A stretch of DNA of 64,000 bases from Runella limosa DSM 17973 (GTDB taxonomy: Bacteria > Bacteroidota > Bacteroidia > Cytophagales > Spirosomataceae): NCBI RefSeq assembly GCF_000482465.1, contig NZ_KI519420.1:462197-526196 (forward strand), in the 5' to 3' direction. The stretch's first letter is position 1; each line of letters opens with the position of its first letter. The position numbers were made by a program, and so were the translations under genes. Of the stretch, positions 35,063 to 44,193 are shown piece by piece. The notes below the pieces were generated by a model, which saw nothing but the letters and a program-made list of their open reading frames with translations, had not been told where the DNA came from and searched no databases.

Positions 35063-37297
35063 TTACTTTTTTGGCTCCGAAATGACCCCCAAGTACCGTC
35101 CTAGCCAGTAGGGAAGTAGCCAAATATCTCCAGCACTGTGTTCTGAAGTGCCATTGCTACCTTTGCGGTCGAGGTTAAACATATTGGCATTGTGGCGCTG
35201 TACGGGGCGCTCGTCGGGCGGAAGCACTTCTTTAGTGGTTTGACCACGGAAGTTAGGCGCAAGTTTTTCGATGTCTTTGCGGTGGCTGTTTGAAATGCTC
35301 CAGTCGATGAGATCAAGTGGATGTTCTTGCAAATACCAAACCGACTCGTTTAAATCAAAGTCTTTAGCTCCTGTGAGCGCCGTAAAAATGTTCCATGCAC
35401 CTTCTTTTTCGGGACGTTCGATTTCCCAGTGGTCAATGATTGCCTTTTTGAAATGGGTTTTGAGCGTATCGTTAAAGGCGTATCGGTACAAACCCCAGTA
35501 ACACACAAAGTACATCTCATCGTCGGAGTGGTTCCAGCCGTCTGATAATTCTTTGCTGAGGGCGTCGGCATCGTCGGCAGCGGAGCCAATTTCTTTCATT
35601 GGACGCATCAAATTTTCAAAGTAGCCGTGTTTGTTCATTAGCTCAAAAGCCTTCTCCTTGTAGATTTCTTTCTTCGTAAAATGGTAGGCAGTTTGTAACA
35701 TGGCAACGATGTTGGACGACGTAATTTTACGGTCGCCCACGTTTTTGGGCATTGCGTTTACGTACTCAGGGCTCCAGCGCCCCCAAGTAGTTGGCTTACC
35801 GTCAAAATCAATCAAATAATAATTGTTCTGAACAATGTGGCTCATCAAGCTGTCTATCAGTGTGATAGCTCGTTTTTTGAGGGATGGGTCATCAATCAAC
35901 TCGGCCATTGTACCAAAGGCGAAGATGTGTCCTACGGCCTCATCACTACTCGTGGTGGCTTTCCAGTCCCATTCAGGGTCAGCGGAGTGTTGCCAACGTT
36001 CGGGGTCAGACAATTGAGGAATAAAGCCACTGCGCTCATACGAACGTGAAGGAAAGCCTTTCACAGGGTTGATGCTGTAAAGTCGCTCCATGGCTTCGAA
36101 AGCCTCTCGGCAGTTTTGAAGGGCTTCGGGGTCTTTGGTGACGGCATAACGGTAAACTTCTCCTCCCAAATACATCGAAGTCCAAAGGCCATCATTGTCA
36201 GAATCGGCCAAATAACCCGTGCCAATGTTGCCTTTTTCCATGTTGTCGAGCGAGGCATTGAAACCATTCCGAATGTGGCGGCTGCGAACTTGTTGTTCGT
36301 AGTACATGGCTTTTTCGTGAAGGGTCATTTGTTTGAAACAAATTTGACCTAGCCCACCTTTGGTCAATACCAATGCGGAGTTATTGGGGCCTTCCGAAAT
36401 ATGCACGACTTGGTTGCTTGGCAGCCAGCGCTCACCGTTATAGTAGTCAAATTTTCCGTCAGCACGTAGCGCAAAAGCACCGTCGGTGGTTCCAAACCAA
36501 ATTTTGTCGCCAATGCTTTTGACAGCCGTAATGTCCGTCCAAGGTAGTTTTTTGCGAATGTCGCCTACTTGTTTTTGCGCTGCCATGTCCCATTCGATGT
36601 AACCATCTGAAGTACCAATAAATACTTTTTTATTGTCAGTCGAGACATCAAAAGCAGTTAAGCTGGTTCCGCTGAATACTTTGTTCAACTGGTTGTTTTT
36701 GAACGAATAAAGTCCTTGGCGGCCAAGAACCCAATAAGTGCCGCTGCTGGCTTGATAGCTTATTTGTAGTGCTTCATCCGACGATAAATTGCCTTTCCAA
36801 AGCACTTTGGAATCATTGACGAGGTAAAGGGCTTTTCCATCCGAAACCAAGAATTCAAAATTAGCACCACCCGCAAACAAACGAGCGGTAGGAAGCTGGT
36901 GTTTTGAGAAAAGCTTTCCTGCCCACGAGTTGCTCAGTACCGTTTTGTCATCGAGATAAACAAACTGGCTTTCATAGACGCCAAGCGCGCTTATTTTTTT
37001 GTTTTTGAGCGGTCGATACGTTCCGTCGGGTTGCAATTTGCCGTGGTACAAAAAATGTCCATCATAAGGCTGTGCAAGACCCTTATCGGTCAAAACCTTG
37101 ATGACGCCATTGCGGTCACTATAGGCCGACAACAACGTGCCGTCGGTTGGTTGGGCGTAAAATTTGACACTATAATCTTGCCAAAATGGGGTGTCTTGGT
37201 GGACGGGTTGTTGCGTAGCTGTCGAGTTTTTGGGGCTGCACTTGGAAAAGAGCACAGCGCAAAAACAGACAAAAAATACGGTTTTGATGGTTGACAT
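35063..37297 (-). CDS. Secreted two-domain protein, beta-propeller plus alpha-toroid-like domain (paralog 1)
   Basis: 744 residues with an export signal (hydrophobic N-terminus ending near FSKC, possibly a lipoprotein although the Lys before Cys is atypical). Residues ~40-320 contain repeated short strands such as KVFIGTSDGYIEWD and KIWFGTTDGAFALRADG, like two-component-regulator propeller repeats. The C-terminal ~400 residues are helical, with DNDGLWTSMYLGGE, TTSSDEAVGHIFAFG, HPLDLIDWSISNSHRKDIE and a final LLPYWLGRYLGVI. The layout suggests an (alpha/alpha) barrel, perhaps an enzyme on sugars or uronates. It is a tandem paralog of the next gene; I know no function. Confidence 0.65.
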   Translation of the reverse strand: MSTIKTVFFVCFCAVLFSKCSPKNSTATQQPVHQDTPFWQDYSVKFYAQPTDGTLLSAYSDRNGVIKVLTDKGLAQPYDGHFLYHGKLQPDGTYRPLKNKKISALGVYESQFVYLDDKTVLSNSWAGKLFSKHQLPTARLFAGGANFEFLVSDGKALYLVNDSKVLWKGNLSSDEALQISYQASSGTYWVLGRQGLYSFKNNQLNKVFSGTSLTAFDVSTDNKKVFIGTSDGYIEWDMAAQKQVGDIRKKLPWTDITAVKSIGDKIWFGTTDGAFALRADGKFDYYNGERWLPSNQVVHISEGPNNSALVLTKGGLGQICFKQMTLHEKAMYYEQQVRSRHIRNGFNASLDNMEKGNIGTGYLADSDNDGLWTSMYLGGEVYRYAVTKDPEALQNCREAFEAMERLYSINPVKGFPSRSYERSGFIPQLSDPERWQHSADPEWDWKATTSSDEAVGHIFAFGTMAELIDDPSLKKRAITLIDSLMSHIVQNNYYLIDFDGKPTTWGRWSPEYVNAMPKNVGDRKITSSNIVAMLQTAYHFTKKEIYKEKAFELMNKHGYFENLMRPMKEIGSAADDADALSKELSDGWNHSDDEMYFVCYWGLYRYAFNDTLKTHFKKAIIDHWEIERPEKEGAWNIFTALTGAKDFDLNESVWYLQEHPLDLIDWSISNSHRKDIEKLAPNFRGQTTKEVLPPDERPVQRHNANMFNLDRKGSNGTSEHSAGDIWLLPYWLGRYLGVISEPKK

Positions 37298-37330
37298 AAA
37301 TGAAATATAAATAGTGAAACAGTTGTTGGT

Positions 37331-39538
37331 CTATCGAATCATTCCCAAATAGCGCCCCATCCAGTAGGGTAGTTGCCAAAAGACAGGTTCGCGTTCGCGG
37401 TGCGGGTCACCTCCAGCGGCAGTCCAGGGGTTTTTATCCCAGCGTACCGTCATTCGGATGCTGGGTGGTTGTAAAACATTGACTTGTTCGTCCTCCAAAA
37501 CGGGCACCCTAACAATCGCGATGTCCTCGCGTTGGCGGTGGTCGATGGGCCAATCAATAAGATCGAGCGGTGTATCAACCAGAAAATCAACGGACGGTTT
37601 TAACTCTACTTGCTTGTTTCGGGCATAGCAGTAGATGAAATTGATGAGTGGATTTTGGTCGTCTTTACGTTTTTCAAACCAGTCGTCCATGTGTTTTTGG
37701 TAAAAAGCGAGGCGAGTAGGGTCTTTTTCGCATTTGAGCAAAATGGGATAAATATAGGCTTGCAAAACCACATCAAAATAAATGAACCAAGCAGGGTTTT
37801 GGTGAAGAACTTGGGCCATATTGTCGAGATAATGCTCTTTTTCGATGAGGCGAAGGTAATGCTGCTGGTAAAGGGGGTTTTGGGTAATGTGGTAGGTAAA
37901 CAAAAGAAATCCGAGCATTTCCATGGAGTTTTGGGCGCGGTCGGGTGCCCACTCAGGGTCGCGGTTGAGCTGGTCGGGCGACCATACCGACCAGCGAGTA
38001 GCTTTCCCGTCGATGTCAACAAAGTTGAAATTATGCTTAATAAGGTAATCCATAATGCGCGTCACGTGGATGCGAATTGTCTTTTTTTCTGCTTCGTCGG
38101 CTACGAGTTCATAATAAAAAAAATACCCAAAGAAGTGTCCACACATCTCGTCGCTACTGGTATCTCCCTTCCAGAGCCATTGTCCATCTTTTGATTTATG
38201 CCAGCGCGTTTCAACGGGCTTGAAACGCGGTTCTTTGACCAACTCATCGGCTAGTTCCTGCGGGGTATATTGGCGGTTGCCGTCGTGTAGCCTCGTCCAA
38301 TCGGCAGGTACAATGGTGCGCGCAAAAAAGCCATCGGTATCAGTGATTTGCTGTAGTTTTTGCAAGAAAAGAAAAGCCTTTTTCGCGTTTTCTTTGGCGT
38401 CGGGTGCGTGAGTGGTTGCGTAGCGAAAACTCTCCATTGCGAGGTAATTGCCCGTATATTCGCCGTCGTTGTCATCATCTTCGGGTTTCCAGCTCGAAAG
38501 GTCTCCTGCTTTTTCGAGCCAACATTGCCCTGCAATCCAAGGAGCGCGGATGTGGCGTTTGAGCAGTACATCTTGAAAAAAATCGTTTTTGGAGGCCAAG
38601 GTCATTTGCTGTTTTTTGATGACACTGACTCCTTTTGGAGTGGCGAGATAAGCATTGCCCGCAGCATCAAACGAAATGGCGTTGATACGGTCGTGGAGCA
38701 GCCACCGCTGACTAAATAACAAAGAGCCTTTGCTAGGATTGGTATATCGGACTATGCCTTTTTCGGTACCTACCCACATCGTACCATCGGGGGCTTTGTT
38801 GAGGCAAGTGACATACACCGTCGGGAGGTTATTTTGGGTCGTAATTGCTTGGACTTGCTTATGGTTTTTCAGAATGCTGACTCCCCCAAGTCCCGCAGCC
38901 CAAAGTTGCTGTTGGGCGTCCATGGCTACGCCCTTGATGTACCCGCTCATGACCTCATCTTTTGCCTTCAAAACACGGATAGTTCCTACCTTATTAATAT
39001 TATATAGGCCGACGTCGGTAGCGAGCCATACATCTCCTTTCGCATCGCAGTGGGCAGCCCGAACCGAACGGGGGATTTGCACCTCTTTTTTAACAAAACT
39101 ACGTCCGTCAAAACGCCACATACCCGCTGGGCCAATGGCATAGGTGCCTTCGGGAGAAGCACAAAAAACGGAGATAGGGCCGTCGGTACCTGAGACTCGC
39201 TCCAGTTTGTGGTTTGAGTAGCGATAAACGCCGTTCCAAGTGCCCAACCAGAGTGTAGAAGAAGGATCGGCAAAAACGGTGTAAGCGGGGCCATCGCTGA
39301 TGATGGCTTCCCAAGCAGACTGAGCGGGTTTTTTACGAAATACCCCACTCGGAGTAGCAATCCAAAGTGTTCCATCGGGAGTTGCCCCCACACTTCTCAC
39401 TTCGTCGGTGGTAGGGTGGGCTTCGTGGGTTTCTTGCCAAAAGGGACTATCTGAATAATGGCTATTTTGGGCGTGGGAAGTAATCCAACTCCCCAAGAGA
39501 CACCCAACGATTGACAAACAAGCGATGCAAAACTTCAT
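37331..39538 (-). CDS. Secreted two-domain protein, beta-propeller plus alpha-toroid-like domain (paralog 2)
   Basis: 735 residues with a signal peptide ending at SHAQ. The N-terminal propeller has clear repeats (GTLWIATPSGVFRK, STLWLGTWNGVYRYSN, GDVWLATDVGLYNIN, GTMWVGTEKGIVRYTN). The C-terminal half matches paralog 1 point by point: DNDGEYTGNYLAMESFRYA, GDTSSDEMCGHFFGY, TPLDLIDWPIDHRQREDI and LPYWMGRYLGMI. The pair arose by duplication and is probably co-transcribed (33-nt gap). No kinase or DNA-binding part exists, so these are not hybrid two-component sensors. Located upstream of the sigma factor and susCD array. Confidence 0.68.
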   Translation of the reverse strand: MKFCIACLSIVGCLLGSWITSHAQNSHYSDSPFWQETHEAHPTTDEVRSVGATPDGTLWIATPSGVFRKKPAQSAWEAIISDGPAYTVFADPSSTLWLGTWNGVYRYSNHKLERVSGTDGPISVFCASPEGTYAIGPAGMWRFDGRSFVKKEVQIPRSVRAAHCDAKGDVWLATDVGLYNINKVGTIRVLKAKDEVMSGYIKGVAMDAQQQLWAAGLGGVSILKNHKQVQAITTQNNLPTVYVTCLNKAPDGTMWVGTEKGIVRYTNPSKGSLLFSQRWLLHDRINAISFDAAGNAYLATPKGVSVIKKQQMTLASKNDFFQDVLLKRHIRAPWIAGQCWLEKAGDLSSWKPEDDDNDGEYTGNYLAMESFRYATTHAPDAKENAKKAFLFLQKLQQITDTDGFFARTIVPADWTRLHDGNRQYTPQELADELVKEPRFKPVETRWHKSKDGQWLWKGDTSSDEMCGHFFGYFFYYELVADEAEKKTIRIHVTRIMDYLIKHNFNFVDIDGKATRWSVWSPDQLNRDPEWAPDRAQNSMEMLGFLLFTYHITQNPLYQQHYLRLIEKEHYLDNMAQVLHQNPAWFIYFDVVLQAYIYPILLKCEKDPTRLAFYQKHMDDWFEKRKDDQNPLINFIYCYARNKQVELKPSVDFLVDTPLDLIDWPIDHRQREDIAIVRVPVLEDEQVNVLQPPSIRMTVRWDKNPWTAAGGDPHREREPVFWQLPYWMGRYLGMIR

Positions 39539-39802
39539 GTTGTTGTGATTATTCTAAAAATAATACGCAACGCCAGAGAGCAAAGGCTATTACCTAACTG
39601 TTAAAATTTGAGCTTCATAAAAGAAGAAATGACATGTAAGTATAATCCTGTATTATGTTTTTATTATTATATTTTCACTTTGCGTGATTTGAGGATATAT
39701 TTACGCAATTTGAGACGAAGTCTTCTAACCGATGACGTATCTTTACTTCACAAATCCACAAATAGTTCTCTATCTCATTTCCTCCCAAAACCCTGAAAAA
39801 CC

Positions 39803-40345
39803 ATGGCTTGTATTAATGAATACGTCTTACGGAAAGTAATCCAAGGAGACGAACTCGCTTTTACTCAGTTGTATAATCACTACAAGACGCCAGCCACAAA
39901 ATTTTGTGTTTCTCTGATCAAAGAAGAAGAAGAGGCGGAAAACATGGTACACGATGTTTTTATCAAAATTTGGGAAAAAAGAGGGCAAATCAACCCTGAC
40001 CTGAATTTTAATTCTTATCTGTTTACGTGTCTTCGCAATTTGGCTTTCGACTATTTCAAGAAAGTAGAAAAGAACCAGACATTGAGACAAGAGTATTTTG
40101 ATAGAATGGAAGAGGCTTACGAGATAGCACCTGACACTGAAGAAGCAAAAATTGTGCTGCTAAGGGCTGGGATTGAGGCGTTGTCGGAGAAAAGAAAGCA
40201 AATCCTAAAGTTGAATGTGGAAGAAGGGAAGTCATACCAAGAAATCGCAGAGTTGATGCGTATTTCAAAAAATACCGTTAAAAATCAGCTAGTTAAGGCA
40301 AAACAGTTTTTACGTGACCGCGTTGATTTAGCCGCGGCACTCTAA
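39803..40345 (+). CDS. ECF-type RNA polymerase sigma factor
   Basis: 180 residues with sigma-70 region 2 (FTQLYNHYKTPATKFC, AENMVHDVFIKIWEKR, FNSYLFTCLRNLAFDYFKK) and region 4 (GKSYQEIAELMRISKNTVKNQLVKAKQFLR). It is of the sigma kind that often controls susCD operons in Bacteroidota with a FecR-type anti-sigma factor. No anti-sigma gene adjoins it; a FecR-like N-terminal fragment lies 20 kb away at 60157. The susC immediately downstream lacks an obvious STN domain, so classical receptor-to-anti-sigma signalling is not supported. Terminator after the gene. Confidence 0.9.
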   Translation: MACINEYVLRKVIQGDELAFTQLYNHYKTPATKFCVSLIKEEEEAENMVHDVFIKIWEKRGQINPDLNFNSYLFTCLRNLAFDYFKKVEKNQTLRQEYFDRMEEAYEIAPDTEEAKIVLLRAGIEALSEKRKQILKLNVEEGKSYQEIAELMRISKNTVKNQLVKAKQFLRDRVDLAAAL

Positions 40346-40376
40346 TTTTATTAATTTATCGCACACTATTTCAGTG

Positions 40377-40421
40377 AAAAGCGAGGTCAGTGGATGCTAC
40401 ATCCATTGGCCTCGCTTTTTT
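40377..40421 (+). terminator. Terminator of the ECF sigma gene
   Basis: AAAAGCGAGG...CAGTGGATG on the left pairs with CATCCATTG...CCTCGCTTTT on the right around a 3-nt CTA loop, followed by T residues. Confidence 0.9.
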
Positions 40422-40601
40422 ATGCTTTAATCCAAAAAATTTACAAAAAGACATATTTATTAATTGTAATTTAATTCTGTTTTAATTTCAATTTAATATA
40501 AGTTAATAGGAAAAATGTGCTTTTGGGTTTTATAGTACATTAAATAAGATGCTGATAATCAAGTAAATGATAATAGATTTTGTAGGTAAAAGTCTTAACT
40601 A

Positions 40602-40640
40602 GCCGCCGCAAATGGTATCGTTTGCGGCGGCTGCTTTTAT
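40602..40640 (+). terminator. Strong GC hairpin, possible terminator of a short unannotated transcript
   Basis: AGCCGCCGCAAA (40602-40613) / TTTGCGGCGGCT (40622-40633), 12 bp perfect, is followed by GCTTTTATA. It lies 200 nt after the sigma terminator with no ORF between, so it would end either a small RNA from the AT-rich 40422-40600 stretch or read-through. The rest of 40346-40768 holds only this, the sigma terminator and the susC leader. Confidence 0.5.
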
Positions 40641-40645
40641 AGGAA

Positions 40646-40765
40646 GTAAGTCAAATTGATTGACTAGAAGCGAGGTATATTTTTTAATCGGATTTTAATC
40701 TCGTTTTTTAGCCTACCTAATGAGGTAGGGGGTATTTATGGGTACAATCAATTAAACAACTTACT
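40646..40765 (+). promoter_or_regulatory. Nested inverted-repeat leader of susC 1
   Basis: AGTAAGT (40646-40652) pairs with ACTTACT (40759-40765), and AATTGATTG (40655-40663) with CAATCAATT (40745-40753). An inner hairpin is CCTACCT (40712-40718) / AGGTAGG (40723-40729). The structure ends 3 nt before the ATG at 40769. Confidence 0.55.
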
Positions 40766-40768
40766 AAA

Positions 40769-43700
40769 ATGAAGGACAACTCTACTATGGGGCGAATGCT
40801 GAAGCGAATCCTACTGACGACGATGGTTGTGAGCGGATGCTTCGCGATGGTTTGGGCACAAACCAGAACCATTACGGGGAAAATTACCTCGAAAGAAGAC
40901 GGGAACGCTATGCCGGGCGTGAATATCGTCTTGAAAGGCACCCAACGTGGTTCGAGCAGTAATGCTATGGGTAACTTTTCAATCGAAGTTCCAAACAATA
41001 ACGCAGTACTGGTATTCTCTTTTGTGGGATACAAAACCCAAGAAATTCCAGTGGCTTCGCGTAGTATCATTGAAGTAGCCTTGGAGCCAGGCGCAGAAAG
41101 CCTGCAAGAAGTGGTGGTAACTGCCTTGGGGATTAACCGCGAAAAACGTTCTTTGGCCTATTCGGTGGGAGAGCTAAAGTCAGAAGACATCGTGAAGGCA
41201 TCTAACCCTAACTTGTTGAAAGCCCTGGACGGAAAAGTAAGTGGGGTAAACCTCACAAGCTTGAGTAGCGACCCTACGTCGTCGGTGTTGGTGAACATTC
41301 GTGGGTCGTCGGCGATGCCTACTTTGAGCGATGCCAACGTTTCGTTGAAAAGTCAGCCTTTGTACGTCATCAACGGTGTGCCAGTGGGTACGCAGTCGTT
41401 TACCAACAAAGACGGGGTTGATTTTGGGAACATTCTTTCGCAACTGAACCCCGAAGACATTGCTTCAGTAACCATCCTGAAAGGTGGAAGTGCTGGTGCG
41501 CTTTACGGCGCTGAAGGTGGTAATGGGGTGATTATGATTACGACCAAATCGGGCGTGGGATTGAAAAAAGGAATTGGGGTGAGCTTTACATCGGCGGCAA
41601 CGACCGAAAAAGCCTACCAGTTTTTCCCAGAACAAACAGTTTTCGGCCAAGGAGAACGTGCTTACGAGTGGCAGTATGACAACACAGATACGTGGGGGCC
41701 GATTTTGGATGGTTCATTCAAAGCCGATTATTGGGATGTAGCGGCGAAACAATGGAAAAATGGCCCAATGGTATCGTCAGGCGAAGACCGCGTGAAAGAA
41801 TACCTCCGAACAGGTAGTACACTGACCAACACTGTGGGTGTGACAGGCAACTACGACAAAGGTTCGTTCCGTTTTTCGATTTCGGACATGAACAACAAAG
41901 GGGTAATGCCTAACACAAAGACCGATCAGAAGTCTTTTACGTTGAATACCACTTACAATTTGACCAAAGACATTCGCGTATCGGTGAGCGGTAATTACAT
42001 CAAAACTTTTACACCAAACAAAGCCAACGTTACTGGTTCTAACAGCGTATTGAACGATTTGTTGTTCAATTTGCCCACCAACCTACAGCCACTTTCACAA
42101 ATGCGTGATTATTGGTTGACAGGTTTTGCGGGAGTTCGCCAAAACGGAGCCATTATGAAAGACAATGGCATCGACGTAGCTCAAAACAACCCTTGGTGGC
42201 TTACCTACGAAAAAATCCACAAGTTTGCGCGTGACAATTACTTTGGCAAAGCGCAATTGGATTGGCAATTGTCGAAGCCATTTTCTTTGGTGCTCCGTAC
42301 GGGTATGCAAAACGTGAGAGAAAACTACGAATTGCGCCAATCTTGGGGGGCAAAAGGAGATGCTTACGGACAATATGTAGTGGGTAACAACAACAGCATG
42401 GAAGCCAATACGGATGCGATTTTGACCTACAACAACACATTTGGCAAAATGAACTTGTCAGTGTCGGGCGGGGGTAACTACCGCTTCACGAATGCCAGCA
42501 CGCTCGAAATCACGGGAGGAGATTTGAGCTCGCCTAACTTGTTTACGCTCGCCAACATCAAAGCAGGTACTTTGACCGTCAGCGGTACGGGTACAAACTT
42601 AGGTACAAACGTAGGTGCGCCGTATTTCAACGGAAAATCGGTAAGTGCGTACGGAATGGCAAACCTTAGCTACGACAACAAGTTGTTTTTGGAAGTAACG
42701 GGCCGCAACGACTGGAAAGGGGCGTACGCTCAAGAAAAAATCAGCTATTTCTACCCATCAGCTTCGTTGAGTTGGGTAGCTTCTGAGAGCTTCAAATTGC
42801 CACAAGTGATTAACTATTTGAAAGCCCGCTTGAACTACGCCGACGTAGGAAACGGCTTGGTGCGCCGTCGTTCGATTGATACGTACAGCTACGACGCCAG
42901 CCCTTGGGGTTCTATCAATACCGTTAGCTTGAATGCCACCATCGTGGACCCTGACTTGAAAGCGCAACACTCGATTTCTAAAGAAGCTGGTTTTGACCTT
43001 TGGATGTTTAGCAATCGTTTGAAACTTGATTTTACGTACTTCGTGAAAGACCAAAAAGACCAAATCGACAACATTCCGTTGGTACAAGGAACAGGTTATA
43101 CGGGCTTGTTGACCAACATCGGCGACGTCCGCAACAAAGGGTTTGAGTGGGGATTGAACTTTACACCTATCAAAACCAAAGATTTCACTTGGGATGTATC
43201 GGCAAGTTTTACGCACTACAAAGCAACAATCACCCGCTTGTCTGACAAATTTGCGCCAGCAGGATATGTATTTGCCAGCTACGATGGTAAAACAAAAGTG
43301 AAGTTGGCCCAAGGTGAAGTAATCGGAAGTATCTACGAAGAAAACCCCATTTTGCGCGTAAAAACGGGTAAATACGCAGGAATGCCTTTGTTGGATAGCC
43401 AAGAAGGTAAAATCCAAAAATCAAGCGATGAGCGCGACCGTGGTAAACTCGGTAACTTCAACCCTGATTTTATCTTAGGCTTGAATACGACATTGAAGTA
43501 CAAGCAATTTACGCTTGGCTTGGTAGGAAGCTTACGTAAAGGAGGTAAATACGTGTCGGTAAACCAGCAATATGCGGAATCGAATGGACGTGCCATGACA
43601 ACCTTGGGCTCGGGCGACAATAACCCTTGGTGGGTAGGTGGACGTGACGCCGCACACGGTGGAATGGTTTGGCCCGCTGAAAATGCCAGCGACTATGCGG

Positions 43701-44164
43701 CCATCAACTCAAACAACAACGACAAACGCTCTGATTTTCAAGATGCTAGTTACGTAAAAGGTGTTTTCTTGAATCCCAATTACAAAGGAGATCCTGCCGC
43801 TGCTACTGACGCTGATTACATCGTAAATGGTGCAAATCCTAAAAATACGTTCTATGATTTCCCTTATAACGGCTACGGTGACATCATCTGGAACTTCTCA
43901 GCCACAAGAACGTACGATGCGACCAACTTCAAAATGAGAGAAATCACGTTGGCATACACATTGCCCAAAAACCTGACCTCTAAGTATAACCTCAACAATG
44001 TGTCGTTGGCGTTTATTGGCCGTAATTTGTTCCAATGGAATGCCTCAGGCCGCAACGAAGACCCTGAGTCAGCTTTTACGGGGGTAGGTACCAACCAAGG
44101 TATTTTGAGAGCAACCTTGCCAGCGATTCGTTCGTACGGATTGAAGCTTTCTCTTGATTTTTAA
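40769..44164 (+). CDS. SusC/RagA-family TonB-linked outer-membrane transporter 1
   Basis: 1131 residues. A signal peptide (about 1-31, ending VWAQ) is followed by a carboxypeptidase-regulatory-like domain (ITGKITSKEDGNAMPGVNIVLKGT, key part AMPGVNIVLKGT), the TonB-box-like EVVVTALGI, the plug (ALDGKVSGVNLTS, VLVNIRGSS, PLYVINGVPVGTQ, ASVTILKGGSAGALYGAEGGNGVIMITTKSG) and a 22-strand barrel ending in a terminal Phe (LSLDF). It imports a ligand captured by the SusD next to it. It is more diverged from the other two SusCs than they are from each other. Pair 1 is terminated after SusD. Confidence 0.95.
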   Translation: MKDNSTMGRMLKRILLTTMVVSGCFAMVWAQTRTITGKITSKEDGNAMPGVNIVLKGTQRGSSSNAMGNFSIEVPNNNAVLVFSFVGYKTQEIPVASRSIIEVALEPGAESLQEVVVTALGINREKRSLAYSVGELKSEDIVKASNPNLLKALDGKVSGVNLTSLSSDPTSSVLVNIRGSSAMPTLSDANVSLKSQPLYVINGVPVGTQSFTNKDGVDFGNILSQLNPEDIASVTILKGGSAGALYGAEGGNGVIMITTKSGVGLKKGIGVSFTSAATTEKAYQFFPEQTVFGQGERAYEWQYDNTDTWGPILDGSFKADYWDVAAKQWKNGPMVSSGEDRVKEYLRTGSTLTNTVGVTGNYDKGSFRFSISDMNNKGVMPNTKTDQKSFTLNTTYNLTKDIRVSVSGNYIKTFTPNKANVTGSNSVLNDLLFNLPTNLQPLSQMRDYWLTGFAGVRQNGAIMKDNGIDVAQNNPWWLTYEKIHKFARDNYFGKAQLDWQLSKPFSLVLRTGMQNVRENYELRQSWGAKGDAYGQYVVGNNNSMEANTDAILTYNNTFGKMNLSVSGGGNYRFTNASTLEITGGDLSSPNLFTLANIKAGTLTVSGTGTNLGTNVGAPYFNGKSVSAYGMANLSYDNKLFLEVTGRNDWKGAYAQEKISYFYPSASLSWVASESFKLPQVINYLKARLNYADVGNGLVRRRSIDTYSYDASPWGSINTVSLNATIVDPDLKAQHSISKEAGFDLWMFSNRLKLDFTYFVKDQKDQIDNIPLVQGTGYTGLLTNIGDVRNKGFEWGLNFTPIKTKDFTWDVSASFTHYKATITRLSDKFAPAGYVFASYDGKTKVKLAQGEVIGSIYEENPILRVKTGKYAGMPLLDSQEGKIQKSSDERDRGKLGNFNPDFILGLNTTLKYKQFTLGLVGSLRKGGKYVSVNQQYAESNGRAMTTLGSGDNNPWWVGGRDAAHGGMVWPAENASDYAAINSNNNDKRSDFQDASYVKGVFLNPNYKGDPAAATDADYIVNGANPKNTFYDFPYNGYGDIIWNFSATRTYDATNFKMREITLAYTLPKNLTSKYNLNNVSLAFIGRNLFQWNASGRNEDPESAFTGVGTNQGILRATLPAIRSYGLKLSLDF

Positions 44165-44193
44165 GCATTTACTATCACTGTACAATCAAGAAC

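Noticed and set aside
35063..39538. Hybrid two-component sensors
   Set aside because: Propeller repeats are present, but there is no transmembrane segment after them, no histidine kinase and no response-regulator or AraC domain.
39608..39796. 62-residue ORF upstream of the sigma factor
   Set aside because: Low-complexity AT-rich sequence, no recognisable domain and no initiation context; likely chance.
40646..40765. Invertible promoter (phase switch) upstream of susC 1
   Set aside because: The arms are only 7-9 bp each with unmatched gaps, and differ among the three operons; no invertase gene is nearby. A leader RNA structure fits better.
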